From Paulownia fortunei (lineage: Eukaryota; Streptophyta; Magnoliopsida; Lamiales; Paulowniaceae), in the NCBI GenBank assembly GCA_019321725.1, contig CM033124.1, positions 11,656,001 through 11,720,000 on the forward strand: a stretch of DNA of 64,000 nucleotides, given 5' to 3'. Position numbers and translations under genes: made by a program. How positions within the stretch are numbered: position 1 is the first letter of the stretch; each line of letters starts with the position of its first letter. Below the pieces are notes generated by a model. That model made no database searches and was not told the origin of the DNA. It saw only the letters and a program-made list of their open reading frames with translations. Below, in pieces: positions 34,430-45,649 of this stretch.

Positions 34430-35404
34430 TAAGTTTAGAGTAAAAGGCTATATTTGTGGTCTCGTACAATCCTTGAAATAACAAATAGAACACTTATTCC
34501 TTGAATTAAATATAGTAAAAATATTGTACATCCTTGGACTGTACTCATAGTCACAAATACCCTTTAAACTGATAAATGTGATATTTATTCTTCTTGGATT
34601 AAATATTTGAACAAAATTGTCCTTATTTCTTATGAATTTATATAGTTCCTAAAGTATGTTGAGCATTTTCTTATCCTTGATTTAACTATAAATTTTTTCT
34701 TAATTAGAAAAATTACTTTGAAATTACAATATCAGAAAAAGAAATAGTAACATAAGTAATTTAAATTTTAAAAAAGAAAATAATAATTAAGTATAATAAA
34801 TAGGCAAAAAAGTTAAACATAAAAAATTATTTTGATTATTTTAATTCAAAACAAATTATTTTGGGCTCTTTTCGATAAAGATAAAAATGTAAATTTTCGT
34901 AACTTGATATATATATATATATATAATTAACAAAGATATATTTAAGCATTTTTATTCGAAAGAGTCCATAATTTGTTGAAACATAACTTTATTCATTTAA
35001 AAAAAAGAATACATCCAATTATCACGTGGAGATATACTTATTCATTTTTATCCATAATACTATAAATTCATTTAGATTAAATAGTTACTAATTTTATTTT
35101 GAATTCAAATAATCAAAATGTTTTTTTCAAGGTTTAACATTTTTTGTGTATTTACTATTTATTACTCTAATTTTTGAAATTTTAATTACCTAAGTTATTA
35201 ACTACTTTTTCTGTATTATAATTAAAAATATTTTTCTAATTAAGAAAGAATTTAAAATTGAATTGAGGGTGAAATGCTTAAAAAAATATCAAGCACTATA
35301 TAAATTCATGTGCCATAAAAACAATTTTGTCCAAACATTAATGTCACGGAGTCAATATCATATTTATGTTTGCATCAATGAGTTTGATGCATTTTACCCT
35401 TTAT
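34430..35404. mobile_element. Foldback (long inverted repeat) element, about 1 kb
   Basis: The two halves are imperfect reverse complements around a (TA)n centre at 34908-34925. Matching blocks, left versus reverse of right: AGAGTAAAAGGC/AGGGTAAAATGC at the outer ends; TTTGAACAAAATTGT/TTTGGACAAAATTGT (34608 and about 35325); ATGAATTTATATAGT in both; TTTCTAATTAAGAAA shared near 34715 and 35230; TTTTGATTATTT followed by AATTCAAAA near 34830 and 35110; GGGCTCTTTTCGA/GGACTCTTTCGAA near 34863 and 34960. Each arm has insertions absent from the other. No transposase is encoded. It resembles a non-autonomous MULE or foldback MITE; TTTA flanks both ends but a target duplication is not certain. Confidence 0.65.
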
Positions 35405-36959
35405 ACATAAGAATGTTGCACATTAATAATGAATGGCTTCAAATCTCCTATTCCACATGTGTCAATGAGATTAAAGCCTTTCTAATTAATAAAAAAATTA
35501 ATTTTATCTTCAAACTCCGTAAACGCTCGTTACTATAAAATGTGTACATAAAAGGCCAAAATTCCAAGATTTCTATTACCACTGACTACTGAAATTAAAA
35601 GAAAAAAAAATCATCACTGAAAGAGGATGATAGAATTGAGTTTGCAATTTTTAATTCATCTCTTCCAAATTCTATTTCAGTAGAACTTTAAATTTTGAAA
35701 TTTTTTATTTTCATTGTTTAGAAGTTTTATTTGCGAGAAGAGATTACAGCAACTGGGTTTCTTTATATGAACTTTGTTATTCAATACTTCCGTTTTGCCG
35801 TGCTCATGCATATAAATTTTTTATTTATTTCTTTTGACAAGATTCTCTTAGGTATGGGCTTATTGAATTAAACTAATAAAAGTGGAATTTATTTATCAGT
35901 ATTAGGGAATGAGACAACAATTTTAATATTTCTTTGCCAAATAAAAATAATGGAACAAGAAAATCAAGAAATTCTTCATAATTATCAGTAACGAAGAAAT
36001 ATATGAATTCATCTTCTGGATATTTCAAAAAAAAATTCATTTAACGACTTGTACCCGATCAACCCTCTGAGAGGGAAAAAAAAAAATGAAAAGCCAAGGA
36101 AAAGTAAATAATTTAATTCCCTACACTTTGCAACTTCATGTAACGCTGAGTTAATGTTTCACATGGTCCCCAGGTAGCTTATGCCACAGAGTAAAATATG
36201 TAAAGTTCCAGCCATCATTTAATTTCCAGGTGCATCAGCATCTCTATCATCATTTTTTTTTTTTTTTTTGTTGTTGTTGGCCTTCATGTATGAAACTCTT
36301 CATTGATATCTTTTCCAGGATCTTGTGGTTGCAGCTGCAACATTTGAGCCTGTGATTTGATAAATTAAGTTAAAAATGTGTTTTATGTCAAATTAGTGTT
36401 ATCAAGTTGATCTTTTACTGAAAAACAAGGTGAAAAATGGAGTTGTTGATGAACATTTGAATTTACTAACTATTGTAATGAAATTAACATTCGTTAGATC
36501 ACAAGTTTTAAAAAAAATTATCTCTTAATCATCTATTTATAGAAATTGATGAACATATTATGTTAATTGGGATGATGCTAAATACGAAAATGAAGATCTT
36601 CCACTAAAATGACATACTCAAATCGAACATATCAACTTGAAAGTCATATATTTTTCAATACAAAGAGAAGGACGAAAAAGTTACAAGTTAAAATTTATTT
36701 TAAAAAAATATAAGTGAATACTAATCACTATTTTTAATTGAACTTGGAAAGGTTGAGATGGATTATGTAGAGGATGGGAAATGTTCTTGAGTGACAAGTG
36801 TTTGTGTTTAGAGTACTTTTTCCAACATTAAGATTCTACAATTCCAAATAAATAAAATAATTAAATTCACATATTTAAAAGATGAAAAGTTTGATAAAAA
36901 ATGAAAAGTATTTTTTTCATGTTATTAAATTTTACAAAATAATAATAAAAAAAATATTT
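35405..36959. other. AT-rich intergenic stretch
   Basis: No gene is recognised. A poly-T run followed by (GTT)n lies at 36254-36281. It may include the 3' flank of the FRS relic that begins at 36960. Confidence 0.45.
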
Positions 36960-37166
36960 TATTTTCAACCATTCACATAGACAATTACTTGTCCATCACT
37001 TTCGTTATTTGATGAAGATGCTTTAATATGCTTTGACTTCTTCTTTTTTGTGGCTTTCTCCAACCCACTTTTTGGGCCTTTTCCAGATCTCACTCTTGGA
37101 TTTTGCTTCCTTTTCCATCCCTTTATCATAATTTATAAATAGTATTTTTTGCATTTTCTGGGCTAT
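36960..37166 (-). pseudogene. 3' piece of FRS-like relic split by CACTA insertion
   Basis: Minus-strand translation, stepping over stops, gives a basic C-terminal tail (KGPKSGLEKATKKKKSKH) and then NNESDGQVIVYVNG. It resembles the lysine-rich ends of FAR1-related proteins. The matching upstream piece is at 45047-45420, on the other side of the CACTA element. It ends with the target duplication TAT at 37164-37166. Confidence 0.5.
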
Positions 37167-37229
37167 CACTGCAAGAAAAATATATTTTAAAAATAATAAA
37201 TTTCATTATTAATAATCATGTTTTCATCG

Positions 37230-37685
37230 TTAAAGTTGTTGCAATAAGATCGTCGTAAAAAATTTTAGCGACGAAAATTCGACTTACGTCATAAAATTTA
37301 GGGATAATTATTTTCGTCACAAATTCCTCGCTAAATATTCACTTAGCGACGAAATTTGTAAGAACTTTCGTCACTAATATATATAAAAATAAATAAAGAT
37401 TTAAGATTTAACGACGAAAAACCACAGTCCGTCGCTAAATTAATAATATTTTCAAAATAATATAAAAAGATATTAGTGATGAAATATCAAATTTCGCAAT
37501 GAAAGTTTTGATTTTAGTGACGAATATATCAATTCGTCGCTAAATTAATACGATTTTCAAAAACAATTTCAGAAAAATTTAGCGGCGAATGTTGAAAATT
37601 TGTCGCTAAGTTAATGAAATATTTAAAAAATAAAAAAACCTTAGCGACGAATTGTGGAAAATCGCCGCTAAAATTTGATTTTTTT
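37230..37685. repeat. CACTA left subterminal repeat array
   Basis: About seven or eight paired motifs of the form TTAGCGACGAA, 8-14 bases, TTCGTCGCTAA, each spaced by AT-rich DNA, some with one or two changes (AGTGATGAA, AGCGGCGAA). They are the expected accessory-protein sites of CACTA elements. Confidence 0.88.
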
Positions 37686-38199
37686 TAAAATATTTTATTC
37701 ATTTTAAATTTTTATCTTGTTTTAAACAACATATCCACAACTTGTTTATTACAATCATTCACAAATATTCAACAACCCCCTCAACATATCCAACAATCAT
37801 TCACAATCATTCACAAAACATTTATCATTCCAACAATCTAAAGAAAGTCTAAAACACATTTTATTAAAAAACTCGTCGTATGTTAAAGAAAGCATCATAT
37901 ACACAAATTATACAAATGAATCATTAAACAAACCACTCTAAAAGTCAATATTAAAAGTAAAATATCTTCATATACAAATTAAACATAAGTCTAATACACC
38001 TAAATGTGAATCAAAATAAGAATCTCCATCTCTCGATTCGGTAATAACTGCAGAATAACAAACCAAAGATGTAATTAGAAATAAATCAATACTATATATT
38101 AAACATAATTGTATATATCAAAACAATAGCAACGACTTATATGAATAATAATGACATAATAATTAATCCATTAAAAAAAGTTATGAAACACTTACACAG

Positions 38200-38650
38200 A
38201 TTTAAGTCTAAGGCGGTGGAGGCCGGGATGGAGGTGAGGAGGATAGCTGCTGCTGGCTCAGCGACTGTATCGCTTGCGATGCACCGGGAGACACCTTATC
38301 AAGATATTGCATAATCATGGCTTGTTGTGACTCCATGAGATGAAGTGTGTCTTTACAAACAAATAGCTCAATCTTGGTGTCTGCTAGCTTGGTCCTTATG
38401 TCTGTTAGCTCATCCTATGTCATATGAAGCTGATCTCTAAGCGCTGCATTGGTCGATCTAGATAATGTAGCATCAGAAGTAGTCGACCTAAGAGGTCTGA
38501 GCCCATTCCAAGCCCATGCACGTACCCCAAACGTGTACCGAGAACTTGATCACACACTCTCTCTGCAATCTGTACATCGTCTAAAGTAGCTCGATCAATA
38601 ACGGGTTGCTATTCAATCCTTTTAGTAGGTATACCTATCAAAAAAACAAA
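38200..38650 (-). pseudogene. CACTA accessory (Transposase_24/TNPA-like) remnant
   Basis: On the minus strand, VLGTRLGYVRGLGMG can be read near 38550-38500, a block common to the plant Ptta/En/Spm accessory protein family, which binds subterminal motifs. Later, in another frame, a Gln/Ser/Pro-rich tail near 38330-38205 includes MESQQAMIMQYLDKVSP and ends SRPPPP. The frame is broken and the N-terminal part is missing or unreadable. Confidence 0.5.
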
Positions 38651-39299
38651 TATATGGTTAAACAAATAATATAAATAAGATTATTTATGAACTTTATTAA
38701 CAAATTAAGAATAATATAAATCTATTTAAAATTCTTAATGTAAGCAGAACTCGAAAGAGTTACTATAATAGAGAGTAGCTAGAGAGTGCGGTGCAAACAA
38801 TTGCTAGCGAATGACTGAAAAATAAATAAATTCGTAAACACAATAAAAAGATGTAAATATCAGGCTTGACATAATAATTAATAACATTGACAATTGACAA
38901 TAATAAATGAATGAAATAAAGTTAGAGATAAAGCAAATGCTAAAATAATTCGAAGAAAAGAAACCAAACATGCCTATTGGATTGCCATTATTTTCTTATG
39001 AGAAGTTTATAGAATGAAGTAAAATAAAAGTTGATAGTTCATACCATTAGTTAGTACCATCATCAGACATTTGCTCTTCTCCCTCACTATCTAATTGAGT
39101 GTCTTCGTCTTCATCACTAATAAAATTATCCATATTCTCAAAGAAACTTGCTTTATCCAACAATTCTATATGCTGAGGTTGAATGTCTAGTTTGTAAATA
39201 TTTGAAATTTCTAAATCTTCACGAACATTTAACCTTATCTCATCTGATGAAATCTCTGATTAGACTTATTGTTGGATGAACTTTTAAATTCATGTTCCT

Positions 39300-39850
39300 C
39301 ATTATTTTTGTCTCTCTTTTTGATTACTTCATATATATCTCGATATTTCACCTTTTGCACAACTTTTCATCTTCTCTATGCTTTATATCATTTAAGTAAT
39401 AAACTTGTTTTGCCTGAGTTGCCAAAATGAATGGATCATCCTCATACTATGTCTTAGATGTGTCAATACATGTTAGACCGAACTTTTGCATGACTAATTT
39501 TTTTTTGGGTTACACTGGAACTAATCACACTAAAATAAATGTTCCTTATATCCAAACGTGTAAAAAATTAAAACAACATCCTTCAAAACTCCAAAAATAT
39601 CTAAGTTGTCGCCTTCGTCGGATGATGGTACACTAACTGCACTATTTTAAGTAGTCCGACGAGTATCACAAGATAATGTATAGTATCGAACACCATTAAC
39701 AATTCAAGCATCATATAGTTGAACTTCAACATCATATCCCAATGCTAGAGAGTATAGTTTATTTGTAGCCTTTAGATTTTTTTGATTTCTTAGTCTAATC
39801 ATTTTGTCCCTAAACCACTACGAAAATTGCTCATCGTGATATTATAGAAT
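39300..39850 (-). pseudogene. CACTA DUF4216-like region
   Basis: Minus-strand frames, with stops, show a block around NGVRYYTLSCDTRRTTQNS-type sequence (about 39690-39640), then SSDEGDNLDIFGVL near 39610, and QAKQVYYLND near 39410-39385. This is the order found in DUF4216, which usually follows DUF4218 in TNP2-type polyproteins. Several stops make it a relic. Confidence 0.5.
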
Positions 39851-39924
39851 GCAGAAAGAAGGATTTGTTAATGAAAGAATTTGCAAATGTTCACTGCACA
39901 CAAATATATATAACTATTATGAAC

Positions 39925-40518
39925 TCAATCAAAATTATAAAAAAATAGAATATAATTTGAAATCTTACTTTCTATATCAGTCGACTTCCTTCTAATTATT
40001 GAGAACATACCAATGTACTTTTTTACGTAAAGCAAGAGGTAATTTATGATTTCATCGCTGTCCATCACTCTTACTTGTTGACTGAAAACACTTAAGGTGA
40101 ATGAATTGAGTTGAGTAGCATCTTTGTTACGTTCCGATTTAGTAAATCTTGTTTCAATTTGGCTCATGTACAAAGATGAGAAAGTCAATATTTCATTGAC
40201 AACATATCCCTCTGCAATAGATCCCTCTGACCTTGCCATATTGCGAACATACTTCTTGAATGTTCCCAAATACCTTTCAAATGGGTACATCCATCGCGAT
40301 GAAACAGGTCCAGTTAATATGGCCTCACGGGGTAAATGAACTGTCAAGTGAACCATAATGTCAAAAAATGCTGGAGGAAATATTCTTTCCATCTTGTACA
40401 AAATGAGAACTATGTCCTCCTCCATTTTTTTCAAGTATGCAACATGTAAAGTTCTTGAAGTGAGTTTTTTGAAAAAGTCACATAACTCAACAATTGTGCC
40501 ACACATTTTCTTTGACAA
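39925..40518 (-). pseudogene. CACTA DUF4218 region
   Basis: An open stretch of 197 residues, the best preserved part of the element. MVHLTVHLPREAILTGPVSS, RWMYPFERYLGTFKKYVRN and RSEGSIAEGYVVNE are the hallmark blocks of DUF4218, found C-terminal to the TNP2 transposase domain in CACTA elements. Its biochemical role is not known. It is separated from the TNP2 part by a stop near 40520-40549, and its last ~30 residues (from about 40010) do not look like the family and may be intron-derived. Confidence 0.8.
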
Positions 40519-40548
40519 AAACTTCCTTATGGCGATTAGAAGTAATTT

Positions 40549-42522
40549 TTACAAAAGGACATGACAGTTATGTGTCTTCAAGCCATATAATTTTTCATCA
40601 TTCACATTCACATTTCTTAAGATATTTGTGGCATAACTATCGGGGAATCTCATAGATTTTAAAAACCGATAAAATTTACGCATTTCTTCCAAAGTGAATG
40701 TGTAACTTGCATGTGGCTTACTCACTCTGTCCCCAAGTTTCTTTAGATGCAATTCACTCCTTATACCCATATCTTGCATGTCTAACCGAGCTTTGGCCGT
40801 GTCCTTCGACTTTCCATCCATACTTAACAATGTGCCAACTAGAGCATCACAAATGTTCTTTTTAATGTGCATAACATCTAGATTATACCTCAACTTCAAG
40901 TCAAACCAATACTTTAATTCAAAGAAAATTGACTTTTTAACCCAATTTATATCACCAACTGATCGTCTTCTTTTGCCGGTTACCACATGATCTTTACCAA
41001 AGGTCACTTTAGGCAACGCATCTAATTGAGTTAAAATCTAACTACTGCTAAAGGTTCGTGGCGGACCTTCACTTTCAAACTTTCCATTGAAACTTTTATT
41101 TTGACGCCACGAGTTCTTATCATGTAGGAATTGACGACGACCTGTGTAATATATTTTACTGCGCAATCTTTGACTCACAGTATCTTCAAGACATACAGGA
41201 CATGCATTATAACCCTTAGTACTCCGTATAGACACTGTCTCATATGCTGGGAAGTCATGAATTGTTTACATAACAGCAGCATGTGATCGAAATATTTGTT
41301 CACTAGTTGTATCATATGCTTCTATCCCCTCACTCCATAACTTCTTTAATTCATTGATTAAAGGATGCAAGTACACATCTATCTCTTTTCTAGGTGCCTT
41401 AGGCCCAGGAATTAAAAGAGACATAATCATGTACAATGGTTTCATCATTTTTCAAGGGGGCAAATTATACGACACAAGTAAAATTGGCACATACTGTAAG
41501 CATTTGACATATTTCCAAATGGATTAAAACCATCAATTGTCAAGCCCAAACGAACATTTCTAGGATCATCTGCAAGTATTTCATGCAATTTGTCAAACTC
41601 TTTTCACACTTCAACATCAGTTGAGTGCCTTAGTACCCCGTCTATTTCATCCCTTTTTTCTTTATGCCATCTCATATCTCTTACGATATGTTCCGACAAA
41701 AATAACCCCTTCAGTCTTGGCTTCAAAGAAAAATATCGAAGGACTTTTTGAGGGATTTTTTTATTATTCTCCTCATCATACTTACATCGGGGCTCCTTAC
41801 ATGTCGAACATGTATCTTTGCCCTCATGTTCATCCTAAAATAAGATACAATCATTTTTACAGACATGTATATATTCATATCTCAACGTAACTCTCTTAAC
41901 ATTTTCTTAGCTTCATAATGAGAGCTTGGAATTGCATTTGGTTTTGGAAATGCTTCTCGCAACAATTGAAGCAACATATTAAATGACTTATTACTCCAAC
42001 CATTCAACACCTTCACATGCATTAATTTCACTAAGAAACTAAATGCAGAAAATTAGTACAACCGAAATATAACTTTCGATGTGCTTCTTCAAACATTGAT
42101 ATATAACTTTCTCCCAACTCCTCTACAGATGGGTTCTTATTATTATCCTCCCGTCGAATGCCACTACAACCAACAACTTCAGCATTCCTTAAGTTATTTA
42201 ACATGTCAAAGAGACTGTCATCTTCTTTATCGTCACTGACATGTTCAACTTCATTAATGAGATCTATATCAACAATTGGTGTAGTAACTTCTCCATGAAA
42301 AGTCCACACTTTGTATAACTTAGAAATTCTCCATCTATAAAGGTATCCTCGAACGTAATCCAAATTAAATTGATATAAATTTCCACACCTTCGACAAGGA
42401 CAACGAATCTTCGATAACCCAAAGGTTGACATATAATTCTTTGCTACGTCCAAAAAAATATTTAAACCATTTATATATTCTAGAGCCACTCAATTCTGAT
42501 TCATTATCCAATTTCGATCCAT
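40549..42522 (-). pseudogene. TNP2-type CACTA transposase, broken
   Basis: Transposase that cuts the element at its CACTA ends. The start MDRNWIMNQN at 42522 fits the family but meets a TGA at codon 11. The transposase-associated domain follows (YINGLNIFLDVAKNYM, CPCRRCGN with a Cys cluster; 42489-42365). After a poorly conserved stretch, the core shows LLIPGPKAPRKEIDVYLHPL (41420-41360), ACPVCLEDTVSQRL (41205-41160), the FNGKFESEGPP block near 41080, and then NLDVMHIKKNICDALVGTLL with DGKSKDTAKARLD (40890-40800). Frame changes near 42030, 41450, 41250 and 41030 show it is dead. Some of the gaps could be introns. Confidence 0.82.
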
Positions 42523-44067
42523 AATTATACGACCTATTGATGATAGTATTTAGATAATTGATTTGAAAGCATTCATGTTCAGTAATGGCATGCATTGCTC
42601 CCACATCTCCTTCCACTCTTTGGTAAGGGCCCTATCCCATTTAAGAATGTGCACTTATTTGTGGTTTTACAAGTATGACCACTTTATTTCATACACATAA
42701 AAATTTCGGTAGCATATCCCCATAGTTCTCCAAGTACATATATTACAGTGTACCCAAAGAATAGAAGGAGATACAAACCAAAATAGTTAATCATGTACAC
42801 AAGACAAATAATATACTAATAGAACCACAATTAAGTACACGTTCTCAAACTGGACAATTGAGAATTTAACATCAAATTTTAAAATCATTCAAAATTTTAA
42901 AAAAAATTTATGCTAAATTTCAAGTGGGGTTTAAGGTTTGTGAATGCATATGCTTGATATGTATAAAGTCCAAAAAAAAATTTCAAGAAAATGAGGTACA
43001 CATGCAATGCATTTTTGCAAACTAGCCAAGGACTGATCCCATTCCAACTGCTATTTTATCCAAACTTATTCCAAACAGTTAAAACTTGGATCATTTTTTA
43101 GCTCTAATGGCGTCTAGTGCTGCTTTTTCAAAAAAAAAAAAAAAGAAAAGAGGGGAAGGGGGCTAATGAAATACAATATCAACTAGAATACAGAATTTGA
43201 ATTGATCTATATATGTACTTTAACTTAAATGCAGTACTCAAAACAAGGTTGTAAAGCAAATATTGTAGTATAGCAAATATAATGTGGTTAATGGACAAGA
43301 TATCAATTGTATCAAATCTCTAAACTAAGATTATCTAACTTAGAAAATAGATAAAAGATCATCCTCAAATATCAAGTTAAAGTATGCTATAAATATAAAC
43401 CAAACTCGTTACTGACGTCATATTATCAAATTGAGTGAACTCATCAAATAAAAATTATGATAATTTCGTTTGATAAATGACAAATTATATTAACAATGAT
43501 AGATTTAAATAAAAGTTAACTTTAACACATTCTTTATGAGATCTTTACTTTCAATGTTATAATTTGCATTATGTTATTTTGGCAAAAATATTTTAAAAAT
43601 TTAATAACGAAATACGAAATGATAACTTACTAATATTCTGAGTGTAATTAGTGGAATACTTTTTTGTCAATTAGTTTCTTAACAATGAAAATGTTTAAAG
43701 AAGTCCCAAGAAGAAAATGGTATATGTAAAAAAAAAATTTTTTAAATGAAACCATGTTAAAATATTATGGAAGAAACTAGTCTTCTACGCTAAATTAGAC
43801 AACAGACAAATTTGCTATAATTTTTCTACATCAACAATGTATACAAATAGGGCATAAGGGAGTAATTTTCTCCATCAATGGTGTCAATATTTTAATTAAA
43901 TAAACCAATATACAAAACTTCTTTAAGCTTTAAAAGTATAATAAAAGAGTATTTTCATCAATAAATTTTGCAAAATAAACTACTCACCTAGTGATGGACA
44001 GCAGTGGCTACGACAAATAGTGATGGAGGTGGAGTTAGAGGGCGAATCAGGCTTGGACGGTGGTGGT

Positions 44068-44165
44068 TGTGGGCTGAAGGATTGTAGTGGCTACGCGCAG
44101 AAGAACGGCGTTAGCTGCGGGCTGAAGGACTGTAGTGGCTACGGGCAGAAGAATGGCAATGGTTA
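44068..44165. repeat. 48-base tandem repeat in CACTA leader
   Basis: GGGCTGAAGGATTGTAGTGG at 44071 and GGGCTGAAGGACTGTAGTGG at 44119 start two nearly identical 48-base units in a GC-rich island (about 44000-44290) upstream of the transposase gene. A plus-strand frame crosses it, but it has no homology to known proteins; leader sequence is more likely. Confidence 0.7.
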
Positions 44166-44354
44166 TCTGACGGATGCGGAGAAACAAAGAGAGAGTGTGT
44201 TGGGAGAGAACGATTGTGGCTGGCGAATGGCGGTGAGCTAACAAACGACAGCAAGATGGCTGGATGGTGCACGGTTGCCGGCAGAAATAGAGAAAATAAA
44301 CATAGAGAGAAAGAGAGAGTGGGGAAAGAGAATCAGAAGTGGGGGAAGGGAATT

Positions 44355-45020
44355 ATGCCCTAATTTTTAGCGATGAATTCCCGAATAAGCAATTTGTCGC
44401 TAACAATTAAAAAAAATAAAAATGTTGCCAGACTTAGCAATAAAATAGAAATATCATCGTTAAGTTTATTAAAAAATTATTAAATAAAAAAATAAATTAT
44501 GTTTAGCGATGATACTAAGTTATCGTCACTAACGTAACACTTAGCGACGAAAATATGACAATTCGTCGGTAAATACAATAGTTAAATCTTAACGACAACA
44601 TAACAATAGTTCGTCGCTAAAATAGAAAAATAAAATATATTTTAAAATATTAGCGATGAAATTTATTGTACCCTCGCTAACATGTTTTAATCTTAGCGAC
44701 GAAATCAGTAATATTCGTCGCTAACAGAGTAAAAAAAATATAAATTTACATATATTTTATCTTTAACGACGAGATGTACTGCGACTCATCGCTAAACTTA
44801 ATTTTTTTTAATCTTTGCGATGAAGGTTCTTCACTTCGTCGCTAATATTTAAAAAATAATAATATTATATCTAAATTTAGCGATGATGTGTTGACAAGTC
44901 GTCGCTAAAATATAAAAAAAAATTAATTTTACTTTTTTCTAGTTTTAGCGACATCGTAAAATTATATCATCCCAAACATTCAACTTAGCGACGAAAAATA
45001 TTGTTTCATTGCTAAAATTT
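44355..45020. repeat. CACTA right subterminal repeat array
   Basis: About eleven paired motifs of the form TTAGCGACGAA..TTCGTCGCTAA, more than on the left side, as often seen in En/Spm-like elements. Examples of full pairs are at about 44530-44575 and 44693-44725. Confidence 0.88.
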
Positions 45021-45046
45021 CATTGCTATTTTTTTTTTCTATAGTG

Positions 45047-45420
45047 TATTTTCTATATCATGCATTGTTTGAGCCATTTCTCTCTCTATTGCTCCAAATG
45101 TAAGAGTTCATTTTGCACTAGCTCTTGATCCAACAATTGGTTTTTGAATTGCTCTATTTTCCAAATTTGCATCAACTTTTTCAATTTTCTTAAGTAGAGC
45201 GTGTTTTATACTTTCATATGTTTCTTCGGTTAGTGCAACTTTTATGGCAAGTTGATTATGCAATCTGCATAGTTCTTTGTAACGCACTCCAATCATCATA
45301 TTTTCATTTTGTTTCTTCTTCAATTCACAAGGTTCCTATCTTGATTCAGAAAAATGTGAAGAAACTTCAGCTATCCTTTTTCTGCTTTTTTTGTCCATCT
45401 CTTTTTAATGTAAGTCTCAG
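45047..45420 (-). pseudogene. FAR1-related (FRS) C-terminal relic, 5' piece
   Basis: The minus-strand stretch 45323-45108 encodes MIGVRYKELCRLHNQLAIKV and ESIKHALLKKIEKVDANL. It resembles the helical region after the SWIM finger in FAR1-related proteins (the 'RYKELC' block). Upstream bases to about 45420 keep LKRDGQKKQKK, comparable to the ILKRW block of the family, with stops. It continues past a TAG at 45108 to the CACTA insertion at 45046; the rest of the tail is at 36960-37163. Confidence 0.6.
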
Positions 45421-45649
45421 GAATTCTAATGACATTTATCGAAGTAAGCACTTTTAAAGTATAAGAACACAAAAATCTTGAAGTTTTGGTCTTTTACTTA
45501 CACATTTTCTCTCTTATAGGTAAGGAGCGTTTACAGAATTTGAAGATAAAATTAATTCTCACTAATTAGAGAAATTTTAATTTCATTAATACATGTCGCT
45601 CATCAGATATATGGACTATGAATAATGGAATTGGAGATTTGAAGTAATG
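45421..45649. other. Short AT-rich spacer
   Basis: Nothing recognised between the FRS relic and the start of the duplicated sHSP unit. Confidence 0.4.

Larger units (their letters stand above)
37167..45046 (-). mobile_element. CACTA (En/Spm) transposon, 7.9 kb, decayed
   Basis: Cut-and-paste element with terminal inverted repeats CACTGCAAGAAAA (37167) and, reversed, CACTATAGAAAAAA (45046), flanked on both sides by the three-base duplication TAT (37164-37166 and 45047-45049), as expected for this superfamily. Both ends carry arrays of short paired motifs AGCGACGAA..TTCGTCGCTA, the presumed binding sites of the accessory protein TNPA. Inside, on the minus strand, lie a TNP2-type transposase (42522-40549) with DUF4218 and DUF4216 regions downstream and a Transposase_24/TNPA-like remnant near 38200-38650. 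All frames are broken. One terminal repeat has lost the canonical CACTA (CACTG). Confidence 0.9.

Noticed and set aside
34421..35415. TTTA flanking the foldback element as target-site duplication
   Set aside because: Four AT bases in AT-rich DNA are too weak to claim, and the exact ends are uncertain.
35263..35538. 91-codon plus-strand frame
   Set aside because: It starts inside the right arm of the foldback element and runs past its end; it has no family features.
44020..44241. 73-codon frame with repeated GLKDCSGY
   Set aside because: The repeat is a 48-base DNA tandem repeat in the CACTA leader, and 48 is a multiple of three, so a repeated peptide follows automatically. It is antisense to the transposase direction.
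37230..45020. Short regularly spaced repeats that could suggest a CRISPR array
   Set aside because: The motifs are paired, inverted, diverged and confined to the two ends of a CACTA element in a plant genome; spacers are AT-rich and unequal.
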